Below are positions 8,296 through 17,488 of a stretch of DNA of 64,000 bases, piece by piece; position 1 is the first letter of the stretch; every line of letters starts with the position of its first letter. The position numbers were made by a program, and so were the translations under genes. Source of the stretch: Actinoplanes sp. SE50/110 (GTDB lineage: Bacteria > Actinomycetota > Actinomycetes > Mycobacteriales > Micromonosporaceae). The stretch covers positions 6,668,494-6,732,493 of the forward strand of contig NZ_LT827010.1 in assembly GCF_900119315.1 (NCBI RefSeq), in the 5' to 3' direction. The notes under the pieces were generated by a model. The model searched no databases. It was not told the origin of the DNA and saw nothing but the letters and a program-made list of their open reading frames with translations.

Positions 8296-9219
8296 ATGCC
8301 CGGCACCGAGCCCGTCCTTCTGCCGCCCAGCGCCGACCCGACCTTCGCCGGTCCGGCCTACGGACCGCCGCCGGCTTCGGGGGCGGCCGCGCCCGCCTAC
8401 GGTCCGGCGGTCGAGATGCCGGCTCCGGCTCCGGCCTCCGCGATGCCGGCCCCGGCCTCCGCGATGCCGGCCCCGGGGTACGCGATGCCGCCGCAGGGGT
8501 ACGCGATGCCGCCGCAGGGGTACGCGATGCCGGCCCAGGGATATGCGATGCCGGCACCGGCATACGGGATGGCTCCGGGTTATGGCGCGGCTCCCGGTTA
8601 TGGCGCGGCTCCCGGTTACGGGGCGGCTCCCGGGCAGGCGGCGATGGTCGGTGGCGGCGTCGCGATGGCGGGCGGCGCCGCGGCGATGGTCGGCGGCGGG
8701 GCGGCCATGGCCGGCGGCACCGCGGTCGCGGCCACCGGTGCCGCCGTCGCCGGCACCTCGGTGATCTCCGGCCTCTTCATGATGTTCTTCGGTGCCCTCC
8801 TGAGCCTGACCATCATCGGCGCGATCGTCGGCATCCCGATGATCATGGCCGGAATGGCCACCGCCGGCTTCGGCGCCGCGGCCGGCACCACCGCGATGGT
8901 CGCCGGTGGCGCCACCGCCGTGGCCGGCACCGCGGCCATGGCCGGCGGGGCGGTGGCCACCGCGGCCGGCGGCGCCGCCATGTACACCGGCGCGCAGCAG
9001 GCCTCGGCCGCCGCGCACGGCTACCCGCCGGCGATGCCGATGCGGCCGCCCGCGGTCTGGCCGGTCGCCGTGGTCACGCTGTTCTTCGGCATCTTCGGCC
9101 TGATCCCCGCGGTCATCGCCACCGGCAAGGCACGCCAGCAGGGGATCGCCGTCAGCCGTTACTGGCTCGCCTTCGGCCTCCCGCTGATCTTCTGGCTCGG
9201 TGTCGTCGCCGCGCGGTGA
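8296..9219 (+). CDS. Low-complexity Pro/Met/Ala/Gly-rich membrane protein with dispanin-like C terminus
   Basis: The product has 307 residues. Residues 40-115 are built from short repeats (GYAMPPQ-type units in 21-bp DNA repeats, then YGAAPG units in 18-bp repeats). A long Ala/Gly/Met/Val stretch follows with two hydrophobic segments around 155-190. The last 50 residues contain two membrane segments around GIFGLIPAVIATGKARQQG, resembling CD225/dispanin (interferon-induced transmembrane-like) and DUF4190 proteins. GGGAGA precedes the ATG. The topology suggests a repeat-rich cytoplasmic N terminus anchored by a C-terminal hairpin. The function is unknown. The last codons and stop are copied several times downstream. 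Confidence 0.7.
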   Translation: MPGTEPVLLPPSADPTFAGPAYGPPPASGAAAPAYGPAVEMPAPAPASAMPAPASAMPAPGYAMPPQGYAMPPQGYAMPAQGYAMPAPAYGMAPGYGAAPGYGAAPGYGAAPGQAAMVGGGVAMAGGAAAMVGGGAAMAGGTAVAATGAAVAGTSVISGLFMMFFGALLSLTIIGAIVGIPMIMAGMATAGFGAAAGTTAMVAGGATAVAGTAAMAGGAVATAAGGAAMYTGAQQASAAAHGYPPAMPMRPPAVWPVAVVTLFFGIFGLIPAVIATGKARQQGIAVSRYWLAFGLPLIFWLGVVAAR

Positions 9220-9371
9220 TGGCGTCGCCGCGCGGCGATCTCCTACCCGGGTGTCGTCGCGACGGCGATCTTGTGGCTGGGTGTCATCGCGGCGCGGTGA
9301 TTTCGCGGCTGGGTGCCGTCGCGGCGCGGTGATTTCATGGCCGGGTGCCGTCGCCGTGCGGTGACCCCCGG
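9191..9371. repeat. Imperfect tandem repeat (~30-32 bp, six units) derived from the 3' end of the upstream gene
   Basis: The last codons plus stop of the gene at 8296 (GGTGTCGTCGCCGCGCGGTGA) recur as diverged units starting near 9221, 9251, 9281, 9313 and 9345. Each contains GTCGyCGCssCGyGGtGAt followed by a GGCtGG-like end. The array fills almost the whole gap before the next gene's ribosome site. Confidence 0.8.
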
Positions 9372-9423
9372 TTTACCGGCGCGCGGCCGGGGAACGCGGG
9401 CGTCCCTCCGGAAAGGACGCCCG

Positions 9424-10821
9424 ATGACCGTTCACCGCACCACCGGCGGCCCGGCCTGGACGCCCGCCCTGCCCGCCGGCCGGGTGATGTGCGCCGACAG
9501 TACCGGCCGGGCACTGCTCGCCCTGTCGGTGCCGCCCGGGGATCGTCGCGACGACACCCTCTCCCGGGTGCCGGTGCTGGGCCGTCACGGCGAGCTGCCG
9601 GACCGGGCCCGCCGCGCCGCGCTGACCGCGGAGGCCGCCGGCGAGGCCCTGCCGGTGGCGCTGGCCGGGCACGTGGACGCGGAGGCGGTCGCCCGCTGGG
9701 TGACCGGGCACCACCGGTCACCACGCTATCCGGCAGTGGTCCTCGGCTCGCCGCACGGCGCCGCGGTGCACCTGGCGGCCGCGTGCGGGGCGGCCTGGCT
9801 GCCGACGTCCTTCACGGTCACCCTCCCGTGGCCGGGCGGGGACCCCGGTGACTGGGCGGCCGCCCGGGACTGGGGCGCCCGCCTGGCCGGGCCCATCCTG
9901 GACCGCAATCCCGGGGTCACCGTGCGGCAGGTGCACGATCCCGTGTCCCGCGGCGTCCTGTGTGGTGCGACGGTGTCCCTGCAGGTGCGGTGGCGCACGC
10001 TGCCCGCGGCGTACCGGTCGTTCCTCACCACCCGCGGTCCGGACGGCGTCCACCTGTTCGTCCGCGACCTGCGGACCTGGCCGGTGGACGGCGGCCCACC
10101 CGGCTACAGCTTCCAGATCGGGTCGCCGGTCGCCGGCGGCGACCCGGCCGACTACCGCGGCGGCGATGACGCCTTCGGCCGGCTGCTGCACCGGATCGGC
10201 GCCGGCGACTGGACCGACCCGCCGGCCGGCACACCCCGGCACTACGCCGAGACCAGCGGCGAGCCCGGCCTGGAAGCGGAGATCCGGACCGTGGCCGCGG
10301 CCGGCGGATCGGCCGGCCACCGGTTGCTCTACAGCGACCCGCACGCGCTCAGCGCCGCCGTCGCCGACCTGCACCGGGCGTGGCTGTCACCCCCGCCGGG
10401 CGCCCGGCACGCCCTGGTCGGCACCGGCCGGATGACCGATCCGTGGCAGGCGTTCGACGCCGGCGTCGTGCCCTACTGGTGCGAGTCGTCGTCGCACGCC
10501 GCGGCCACCGCCGCGGAGTGGTGGCTGGCCGGCAGCCGGCCCTACGACCGGATCACCGTGCTGCCCGACCCGCCCGGGACACCGCACGGCCGGCTGGCCG
10601 CCCCGGCGCACTGGCGTTCGATCGCCGCCTTCGCCGGCCGGGGCGCCGTCGGCAACCTGCTGGCCCGCCGGTATCCCACCCTGCCGGCGGCGGCCGGGCA
10701 CGCCACCGACTACCTCCGGCACGCCACCACGGCCCCCGGCCGGCGCCCCCCGATCCCGGCCGGCGAGGCGGTGCGACACCTGAGCCGGCACCGCACCGTC
10801 CCCGGCCTGATGATCCTGTGA
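9424..10821 (+). CDS. Hypothetical protein of unknown family
   Basis: The product has 465 residues and shows no signal peptide or membrane segment. The start is ATG 9424, 5 nt after a good GGAAAGGA ribosome site; an upstream in-frame extension to 9313 runs through the tandem repeat array and is unlikely. The sequence is Trp-rich and Gly/Pro-rich, with a central RWRTLPAAYRSFLTT segment and a C-terminal KLxRR-like basic tail ending PGLMIL. I do not recognise a domain. The gene converges on the EccC-like gene with 53 bp between them; no functional link can be shown. Confidence 0.6.
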   Translation: MTVHRTTGGPAWTPALPAGRVMCADSTGRALLALSVPPGDRRDDTLSRVPVLGRHGELPDRARRAALTAEAAGEALPVALAGHVDAEAVARWVTGHHRSPRYPAVVLGSPHGAAVHLAAACGAAWLPTSFTVTLPWPGGDPGDWAAARDWGARLAGPILDRNPGVTVRQVHDPVSRGVLCGATVSLQVRWRTLPAAYRSFLTTRGPDGVHLFVRDLRTWPVDGGPPGYSFQIGSPVAGGDPADYRGGDDAFGRLLHRIGAGDWTDPPAGTPRHYAETSGEPGLEAEIRTVAAAGGSAGHRLLYSDPHALSAAVADLHRAWLSPPPGARHALVGTGRMTDPWQAFDAGVVPYWCESSSHAAATAAEWWLAGSRPYDRITVLPDPPGTPHGRLAAPAHWRSIAAFAGRGAVGNLLARRYPTLPAAAGHATDYLRHATTAPGRRPPIPAGEAVRHLSRHRTVPGLMIL

Positions 10822-10874
10822 CGCACCCGGACGGCCCGCACCCTCTCCCCGGGCCGGTGCCGCCGGGCGCCCGG

Positions 10875-13800
10875 CTATTGCGGGTACGCCGTCTGCACCA
10901 CCCGGACGCCGGCCCGGGTGACCAGCGTGCCGCGGCCCGGGGGCTGCTTGGCGGGGCGGACGTCACCGACGATAGGGCCCTCCGCCGGGCTGCCGGAGAG
11001 CAGCAGGAACGCGCTGTTCAGCAGGGTGAGCATGCGGGGCAGCGGCTCGTACATCGCCCGGGCCGCGCCCGCCGTGCGACGGGCGACGATCAGGTGCAGG
11101 CCGATGTCCCGCGCGTACGGCAGGAGGGGGACCAGTTCGGCCAGCGGGTCGCCGTCCGTGCCGGCGACCAGGTCGTAGTCGTCGACCAGCACGAACAGGT
11201 CCGGTCCTCGCCACCAGCGGCCCTTGCGCAGCCGTTCGGCGGTCACCTCCGGGCCGGGAAGCCGTTCGGTCATCGCCTGCCGGACCGTGGCGACGGCGTC
11301 GGCCACCGCCGCCCGGGAGCCGGCGTGGATCAGCAGGTGCCGGCCGTCGGCCGCGCCGGTCAGGCCGCGGCGGGGATCGACCAGCATCAGCCGGGCCTCC
11401 GCCGGCATGCAACGGGCCACGATCGACTGCGCGATCAACCGCAGCACCCCGGTCCGGCCGGATCCCGGATCGCCGACGACCACCAGGTGCTGGTCGGCGC
11501 CCGGATCGAACCGGACCGGTTCCAGAGTGGACTCGTCCAATCCGATCGGGAAGCCCTCCCCGGGCCGGTCCGGCAGGTCCGCCGGGCTCAGCAGCTCCGG
11601 CAGCATCCGCATCTGCGGGGCCGTCTGCCCCGACCAGGCGGCCCGGATCGGCACGGCCGCGTCTGGCCACGGCGCGGCGGACCGGAAATGCCGGCCGTCC
11701 GGGGTGAGCCCGTACCCGGGATCGCGGCGCGGCACGGCCAGCGCGGCACGACGGCTGACCATCGACCGCTCGGCGTCGCGCAACCGCAGCTCCAGCCGGG
11801 TGCCGACGGACTCCGGCAGCCCGGCGCTGAGATCCGCCCAGCGGTCGGCGGTCAGCACCACGTGGATGCGGTGCTCCGGGCCGCGGCGGACCAGCTCGAC
11901 GACGGCGGCCTCCAGACCCCGGGGGGCTGTTGCGCAACCCGTTCCAGCCATCGACGATCACAACAATCGTCTGGTACGGGTCGTCCCACGTCTCGCCCGC
12001 CGCACGATTCTCCAGGAGGCGCCGGAGTTCCCCGACGATCCGCCGCACCCCGTGGGTGTCGCCCCAGCCGGCCGCGGCCGACCGGTGCGGCAGTGGCTCC
12101 GCGCCCGGGTTGAGGTGGAAGAACTGCAGGTCGGCGGGGCTGTGCCGGAGGGCGAGCGCGGTCGTCAGCGTGTGCACCAGGGTGCTCTTGCCGGAGCGGG
12201 TGTCTCCCACGATCGCGACGTTGCCGGCCACGTCCAGCAGCAAGGGGCCGTACCGGTGCTCGTACGGTTCGTCGACGATGCCGACCGGCACGCGCAGTCG
12301 ATCGCCTCCGGCCCCGGCGAGCAACCCGGTGAGGCACGGTGACTCCGGCGGCACCGGCAGCCACATCCGGTGTGCGCGGGGCTCCTCGCCCGCCAGCGCG
12401 TCGACCAGTTTCTCGAGGTCGCTCCGGCGGTCGTGCTCCTCGACACCGGTCGGGTCGCCGAGCTCGTCCAGGTCGGGAAGCCGAGCCCAGCCGCAGCTGT
12501 GCGCCGCGTGGAACCGCACCGTCGGCTCGGCGCCCGCCCGCAGGTAGCCGTGCCCGGGATGGCGGGGCAGCTCGTAGGCGTCCGGAACGCCCAGCACCTG
12601 CCGGCTTTCCCGGGACGAGAAGGTGCGCAGTGCGATCCGGTAGCTCAGGTGACTCTCCAGCCCGCGCAGCAGCCCCTCCTCCAGGCGTTGCGTGGCCAGC
12701 AGCAGGTGGACGCCGAGGTCGCGGCCCACCCGGACGATCCGCAGGAACAGGTCGGCGACATCCGGCCGGTCCAAGAGGAGGCCGTTGAACTCGTCGACGA
12801 GGATGAGCAGCGCGGGGAGCGGGGCGAGGGGCGCGCCGCCGGCCCGGGCGGCCGCATACTCCCCGCGGGAGGCGAACGGCCCCGCCGCCCGCAGCAGCCG
12901 CCGTCGCCGGTCGAGCTCGCCGACGAGGGCGGCCTGCATCCGTTCCGGCGTGCGCCAGTCCTCGGAGAACTCCACGTTGCTGATGACGCCGGCCGCGTGC
13001 GGCAACCTGTCCAGCTCCCGGAAGGTCGCACCACCCCGGTACTCGACGGCCGCGAAGGTGAGCTCGTCCGGCGCGTGGGTCACGGCGAGGGCGGCGACGA
13101 TCGTACGCAACAATTCGCTCTTGCCGGAGCCCGTCGCACCGACCAGCAGGCCGTGCGGGTGCTCGCCGAGGTCGAGCTCCACGATCGAGGCGTCCGGCGT
13201 CCGCCCGATCGGGATCCGCAGCCCGCCCGGCTCCCGCCGCGGCCCCGGCCGGGCCGGGTCCGCGAGCCCCACCAGGTGCGCGAGGGTCTCGTTCGGCTGC
13301 CACGCCTGAGCCGGCGCCTGATATCCGGCCAGGAACGCGGCCAGCCCCGCCGCGTGGACCTCGTCCATCCCGTCCGGGACCGCCACCGGGCCCTCGTGCT
13401 CCCGGCCGATCACCGACACGGCGCCCGCCGAGACGGTCAGGTGGATCCCGTCCCCCGGCAGTCGCCCGTCGATGTCGAGGACCGTGCCGGGCCCCTCCAC
13501 CGGCGGCGGCTCCACCCCGTCCAGCACCAGCACCCGGTGCGCCGGCGCACCGTCGGCATCGGCGTGCGGCAGCTGCGCCACCCACGCCCAGTCAACCTGC
13601 CGCGGCGCCGCGGCGACCACCGTGATGCCGAGCTCGTCCGGCGCGTGCAGTACCGCCAGCTGCGCCAGCACCGCCCGGATCAGCGCGGTGGTGTGGTCCC
13701 GATCACCGTGCAGCACCACCCGCGGGAAATCCGTCAGCCGCAGCCGCACCGGCAGCTGCGCCACCGCGGTGGCGCCCAGCGACCCGTACGACCCGTCCGT

Positions 13801-14067
13801 GCGCACCGCGGTGGTCCCGATCCGGACCTCGGCGAAGTCGTCGTCGGTGACCCGCCGCTCCCACATCCGCGACGAGGCCGCCACCGACCAGAGCGCCCCG
13901 GGTTCCGGATGTCGCCAGAGCTCGGCGGCTCGCCGCCGCGCGACATACCGCAGCTGCTCACGGCCACCGGCCGGCATCGCGCCGTCGGGAGGTCGCGGCC
14001 CCGGATCGCGCATCGGCCGCCAGAAGATCTCACGCTCGCTGGGCACGGCGCCATCGTAGGTCGTCAC
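10875..14067 (-). CDS. EccC/FtsK-SpoIIIE-type multi-ATPase, frameshifted and lacking the membrane N terminus
   Basis: Two overlapping readings on the minus strand together give one type VII secretion EccC-like protein of about 1063 residues. The first runs to about 11927 and the second continues to 10875. Removing one base from the C/G run at 11917-11926 joins them smoothly (WNGLRNSPPG to LEAAVVEL). Three P-loop domains are present: GATGSGKSE (Lys316), GDTRSGKST (Lys627) and a degenerate GDPGSGRTG with Arg for Lys. Walker B segments are LLILVDEFN, IVVIVDGWN and LFVLVDDYD. Complete EccC proteins are about 1300 residues and begin with two membrane helices; this one begins at the RRRAAELWRHPEP region that follows them. 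The start is GTG 14067 with GGGAAAC upstream. No other ESX genes are nearby. Confidence 0.75.
11917..11926. other. Frameshift site in a C4G6 run of the EccC-like gene
   Basis: The plus strand reads four C then six G at the point where the first reading frame of the EccC-like gene loses homology-like composition and the second frame takes over. One extra base here explains the split. It may be a real mutation, phase-variation-like slippage in a homopolymer, or a sequencing error. Confidence 0.75.
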
Positions 14068-14072
14068 CGTTT

Positions 14073-14222
14073 CCCGACAGCCCGACAGCCCGACAGCCCG
14101 ACGGCCGGCGCGCGGCCGCCACCGGCGCCGGATGATGGGAACGCCTGATCAGCGCACAGCCGCCACCGGCGCCGGATCGTCGGAACGCCTGATCAGCGCG
14201 CGGCCGCCACCGGCGCCGGATC
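14073..14222. repeat. Two tandem arrays between EccC-like and MFS genes (8-bp x4 and 44-bp x2.6)
   Basis: At 14073-14104 the octamer CCCGACAG occurs three times, followed by CCCGACGG. From 14108 a 44-bp unit beginning GCGCGCGGCCGCCACC is repeated at 14152 and, in part, at 14196. The third, partial copy is the genuine 3' end of the MFS gene (its stop is 14193-14195). Units one and two are therefore duplicated copies of that gene end. The array directly borders the shortened 5' end of the EccC-like gene. Confidence 0.85.
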
Positions 14223-15686
14223 GGGGTGGATGGGGTCGGTCGCCGGGATGGCGGGGGCGGCCGGGGTGGCCGGGGTCTGCGGGTGGCGGCGCAGGCCGGT
14301 CAGGGTGATCACGATCAGGACGGCGAAGGCGGCACCGGCCAGGACGAAGCTGAGCGTGAACTGGCTTTCGGCGGGCAGCGGCGGCACACCCGGCGGCAGG
14401 CCGGGCACGCTGGCGGCGGCCAGCAGGGAGGTGACCGTGGCGCTGCCGATCGCGCTGCCGGTGGAGCGGGAGATGGAGTTGATGCCGTTCGCGATGCCGG
14501 ACTGGTGGTGCGGGACGCTGGCCATGATCAGCGCGGGCATGGCAGCGTAGCCCAGGGCGACGCCGGCGCCGATCACCGCGCCGGCGGCGATCACCGAGGC
14601 CGGCCGGGTGTGGGTGACCGCCAGCCAGGCGAAGCCGCCCGCGCCGAGGGCGGCGCCGGCGACCAGGGTGGCGCGGGCGCCGATCCGGCGCAGCAGGACG
14701 CCGCCGAGCTGGGCGGCGAGCAGCGAGGCGACCGCGGCCGGGAGCAGGTATTCCACCGACGCGCGCAGCACCGAGGCGCCGAAGCCGTAGCCGGCCAGCG
14801 CGGTGGGCATCTGCACCAGATACGAGATGCCGATCGACTGGGTGAACATGCCGAACCCGACCAGGATGCCGGCCAGGTTGGTGAAGAACACCGGCCGGTG
14901 CGTGAACATCCGCAGGTCGACGAGCGGCTCGGCGACGCTCCGCTCGATCAGCACCCAGACGACGGCGAGGACCGCCGCGGCGGCGAAACAGCCCAGCGTG
15001 CGGGCGCTGGCCCAGCCCCAGCCGTGGCCCTGGGAGATCGGCAGGAGCAGCGCCACCAGGACGCCGGCCAGGCTGAGCGCGCCCCACACGTCGACCCGGC
15101 CGCCGCTGCGGTGCCCGCCGGACGGCACGATCGCGGCGACGGCGAGCAGGGCGAGCACGGCGAGGCCGGCGGAGAGCCAGAACACCCGGTGGAAGTCGGC
15201 GTCCGCGCCCTGGGTGAGCAGGCCGGTGGTGACCAGTGCCAGGCCGCCGCCGAACGCGAGGGTGCCGCTGATCAGGGCCATCGCGCCGGGCAGCCGTTCC
15301 GGGCGCAGGTGCTCCCGGACGACGGACAGGGCCAGCGGGAAGATGGCGGTGGCCGCGCCCTGCAGCACCCGGGCGACGATCAGCCAGCCCAGCGAGTGGG
15401 TCAGGGCGGCCAGCACGGAGCCGGCGACCATCACCACCAGGACGGCGAGCAGGGTGGGCTTCTTGCCGTACTGGTCGCCGAGCCGGCCGAGCAGCGGGGT
15501 GAAGACGGCGGCGGACAGCAGCGTGGCCGTGGTGACCCAGCTGACCTCGGAGGTGCTGGCGTGCAGGTCGTGCCCGATCAGGCCGAGGATCGGCACGACC
15601 AGGGTCTGCATCATCGACACCACCATGGTGGCGACACCGAGGACCAGCACCAGCACGGTCTCGCGGCGCGCGGCGGGGGAAGACAT
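14193..15686 (-). CDS. MFS drug exporter, DHA2 (EmrB/QacA-like) type
   Basis: The product has 497 residues, about fourteen hydrophobic segments and an Ala/Pro-rich cytoplasmic tail. The loop 2-3 signature reads GRLGDQYGKKPTLL, and the helix 4 region has VARVLQGAATAIFPLAL. This arrangement belongs to the proton-driven drug:H+ antiporter-2 group. The first helix motif MMQTLVVPILGLIGHDL fits the same group. It is divergent from a MarR gene with TTGA-N5-TCAA palindromes between them, so export of a toxic compound sensed by MarR is likely. The substrate is unknown. Confidence 0.88.
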   Translation of the reverse strand: MSSPAARRETVLVLVLGVATMVVSMMQTLVVPILGLIGHDLHASTSEVSWVTTATLLSAAVFTPLLGRLGDQYGKKPTLLAVLVVMVAGSVLAALTHSLGWLIVARVLQGAATAIFPLALSVVREHLRPERLPGAMALISGTLAFGGGLALVTTGLLTQGADADFHRVFWLSAGLAVLALLAVAAIVPSGGHRSGGRVDVWGALSLAGVLVALLLPISQGHGWGWASARTLGCFAAAAVLAVVWVLIERSVAEPLVDLRMFTHRPVFFTNLAGILVGFGMFTQSIGISYLVQMPTALAGYGFGASVLRASVEYLLPAAVASLLAAQLGGVLLRRIGARATLVAGAALGAGGFAWLAVTHTRPASVIAAGAVIGAGVALGYAAMPALIMASVPHHQSGIANGINSISRSTGSAIGSATVTSLLAAASVPGLPPGVPPLPAESQFTLSFVLAGAAFAVLIVITLTGLRRHPQTPATPAAPAIPATDPIHPDPAPVAAAR

Positions 15687-15703
15687 CGTCGGGTGTCCTT
15701 CAC

Positions 15704-15776
15704 AAAGCTTGATTTGCTAAAAGCTTGATTTTTTCAAGTGAATGGGACCGTAAATGGCAACTGTTGAAAAAGTCAA
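15704..15776. promoter_or_regulatory. MarR operator region between exporter and regulator
   Basis: Two palindromes of the form TTGA-N5-TCAA are present: CTTGATTTTTTCAAG at 15724-15738 and TTGAAAAAGTCAA at 15764-15776. A direct repeat AAAGCTTGATTT (near 15704 and 15720) adds further half sites. The region is strikingly AT-rich for this genome and covers both start regions, so the MarR protein probably represses both genes and is released by a ligand. Confidence 0.65.
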
Positions 15777-15797
15777 GCTTCTCGGTACGCTGGTGCC

Positions 15798-16238
15798 GTG
15801 CGCCACCCACCGGAGCCGGACAGCCCCTCGACGACCCAGCTCATCGAGCGGTTCGTGCTGGCCAGCAGCACGTACTACCAGGAGTTCGCCGCCGTGGCCG
15901 ACCGGCACGACCTCAACTCCACGCAGGTCAAGCTGCTGATCCTGGTGCACCGGCCGCAGTCCATGCGGGCGCTGGCCAAGCAGCTGTCCTGCGACGCCTC
16001 CAACGTCACCGGCCTCGTCGACCGGCTGGAGCGCCGCGGCCTGGTCCGCCGCGACGTCGCCCCCACCGACCGCCGCATCAAGATCATCGGGCGGACGCCG
16101 GCGGGCGAGGAGGTGGTCGGAATGGTGCGCGCCGAGATGGCGGCGACCCACCGGGCCCTCGCGGCCTTCAGCGACGACGAGCGGGCGCTGCTCGGCACCC
16201 TGCTGACCCGCATGCACGCCGCCCTCGACGAGAGCTGA
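15798..16238 (+). CDS. MarR-family transcriptional regulator
   Basis: The product has 146 residues with a winged helix-turn-helix. The recognition part is SMRALAKQLSCDASNVTGLVDRLERRGLV, followed by the wing RRDVAPTDRRIKIIGRTPAG (DxRxxxxxLT-like). Dimerisation helices flank it at both ends. The start is GTG 15798. The gene is divergent from the DHA2 exporter and 111 bp away, the common arrangement for a ligand-released repressor of a pump. Confidence 0.92.
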   Translation: MRHPPEPDSPSTTQLIERFVLASSTYYQEFAAVADRHDLNSTQVKLLILVHRPQSMRALAKQLSCDASNVTGLVDRLERRGLVRRDVAPTDRRIKIIGRTPAGEEVVGMVRAEMAATHRALAAFSDDERALLGTLLTRMHAALDES

Positions 16239-16332
16239 CCGGCACCGTGCGTCGGGCTGCGTCTCGCAGCCGGCGTCCCTCCTGCCGCACTTCGTGCCGT
16301 ACAGCCCGGGGCAGGTTCGCCGCTGCTCGGAG

Positions 16333-16638
16333 TCAGCAGGTGGGGCGCAGCAGGACGGCGTACAGGTCGCCGGGGCCGGGCTCGTGGACATTGCCGTCGC
16401 CGTCACGCCCGAGGGGAACGGACTCACCGGACGCCGCGAGGTACCAGCACTCCTCCACATCGGCCAACGGTGAACAGGTGTCGTCGCCCGCTCCATCCCT
16501 CGCGACGACCACCACGGCGTCGTCGGGCAGGTCGGCGAGAATGTCCCGCAGCCCCGCGGCGGTGATCGTGCCGATGGTGAGCATCGGATCCACACGGGCG
16601 TTCTGATCCCGGACATAGGTGTTCTCATCAGGACCCAC
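16333..16638 (-). CDS. Small hypothetical acidic protein
   Basis: The product has 101 residues, is rich in Asp/Glu, and has no membrane segment. The start is GTG 16638, supported by a strong AGGAGG six to seven bases upstream. The core LRDILADLPDDAVVVVARDG, followed by WYLAASGESVPLG, looks like a small folded alpha/beta protein, but I do not recognise a family. It points away from the small membrane protein gene at 16832. Confidence 0.6.
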   Translation of the reverse strand: MGPDENTYVRDQNARVDPMLTIGTITAAGLRDILADLPDDAVVVVARDGAGDDTCSPLADVEECWYLAASGESVPLGRDGDGNVHEPGPGDLYAVLLRPTC

Positions 16639-16831
16639 CGTCGTCCTCCTCTGCTGGCGACCGCACCACGACGTGCCGTTACCGGTGCGTTATTTTCCCG
16701 CGACCGCGAGCCCTTGTCTTGGTAACGGGTTGGAAACACCCGTGCGTTTGCCGATTGTCACCTCACCGGCCGGGTAGTCAGTGGTCACGCCAGTTTTCCG
16801 ACGGCTTAAACGTGAATTTCAGGAGTTGATT

Positions 16832-17128
16832 ATGGCTACCAGCACCCACGCACACGAGAACGTCGCCGTGAAGGGAAACCGGTTCCGGGGCGAGGAGACC
16901 AAGCCCTCCTTCAAGACCACTGAGCTGATTGTTTATGTGCTCGCAGTCATCGGCGTACTGATCGCCTCTTACACCGTCGGCGACGGGGCCGCCAACAACG
17001 GCACCGACCATTTCGCCGCTGACAAAGCGTGGTGGTACATCACGCTGCTGACCATCGGCTACATGATCAGCCGCGGCCTGGCCAAGGCCGGTAGCCGCAG
17101 CAGCGACGTCGACCCGCGCACGCACTGA
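16832..17128 (+). CDS. Small two-helix membrane protein
   Basis: The product has 98 residues. ATG 16832 is chosen over an upstream in-frame start at 16781 because AGGAG lies 7 nt before it. A polar N terminus of about 38 residues is followed by two hydrophobic segments (ELIVYVLAVIGVLIASYTVG and WYITLLTIGYMISRGLAK). A GATT-N15-GGGTAG sequence at 16753-16777 resembles stress-sigma (SigB/SigF) promoters, which would fit a stress-induced membrane protein; this is inference. A perfect 13-bp hairpin follows the gene. Confidence 0.7.
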   Translation: MATSTHAHENVAVKGNRFRGEETKPSFKTTELIVYVLAVIGVLIASYTVGDGAANNGTDHFAADKAWWYITLLTIGYMISRGLAKAGSRSSDVDPRTH

Positions 17129-17145
17129 TAAGTCTTCGAGCATCC

Positions 17146-17183
17146 GCGGGCGCTGCCGGGCATGGCGACTCGGCAGCGCCCGC
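17146..17183 (+). terminator. Hairpin terminator after the small membrane protein
   Basis: GCGGGCGCTGCCG (17146-17158) and CGGCAGCGCCCGC (17171-17183) pair perfectly over 13 bp with a 12-nt loop, 17 nt after the stop. There is no U tract, as is common in actinomycetes. Confidence 0.75.
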
Positions 17184-17488
17184 CGTGCCGTACGAGCCGC
17201 GCCACGTCGAGCGGTCGGATCAAGCACGGAGGAAAGCGCCACCGGAGTCTCCCCATTTCCGCTGATCAGGTGGTGAACCGCTACGACAAACCGCCGCCGG
17301 ACCAACAGCGTGCCGGCCCGCCGGCGGCTTCGCAAGACAACGCTGAATGTGCCACGCACGCCAGATTCAGAATTCACGGCAAGGACGATCAGCCACTTCG
17401 TGTGCCCCTGATCGTACGACCAATACCGTCACCCAGCCGCGCGCGAATACACAGAGATCGTATTGAGTGTTTCGAGTTCGTCGTTCAG
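17184..17488. other. Intergenic stretch without recognisable features
   Basis: This is about 305 bp between the terminator and the 3' end of the GNAT gene. Open readings on both strands here are short, lack ribosome sites and show no recognisable protein. I see nothing further in it. Confidence 0.5.

Noticed and set aside
8430..8640. Short repeats resembling a CRISPR-like array
   Set aside because: The 18- and 21-bp repeats are in-frame codon repeats inside the gene at 8296 with no spacers.
11852..13585. 577-codon open frame overlapping the EccC-like gene in another minus frame
   Set aside because: No ATPase motifs; the Walker motifs lie in the frames used for the annotated gene.
16781..16831. 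Upstream start for the small membrane protein
   Set aside because: ATG 16832 has AGGAG at ideal spacing, and the added residues are not protein-like.
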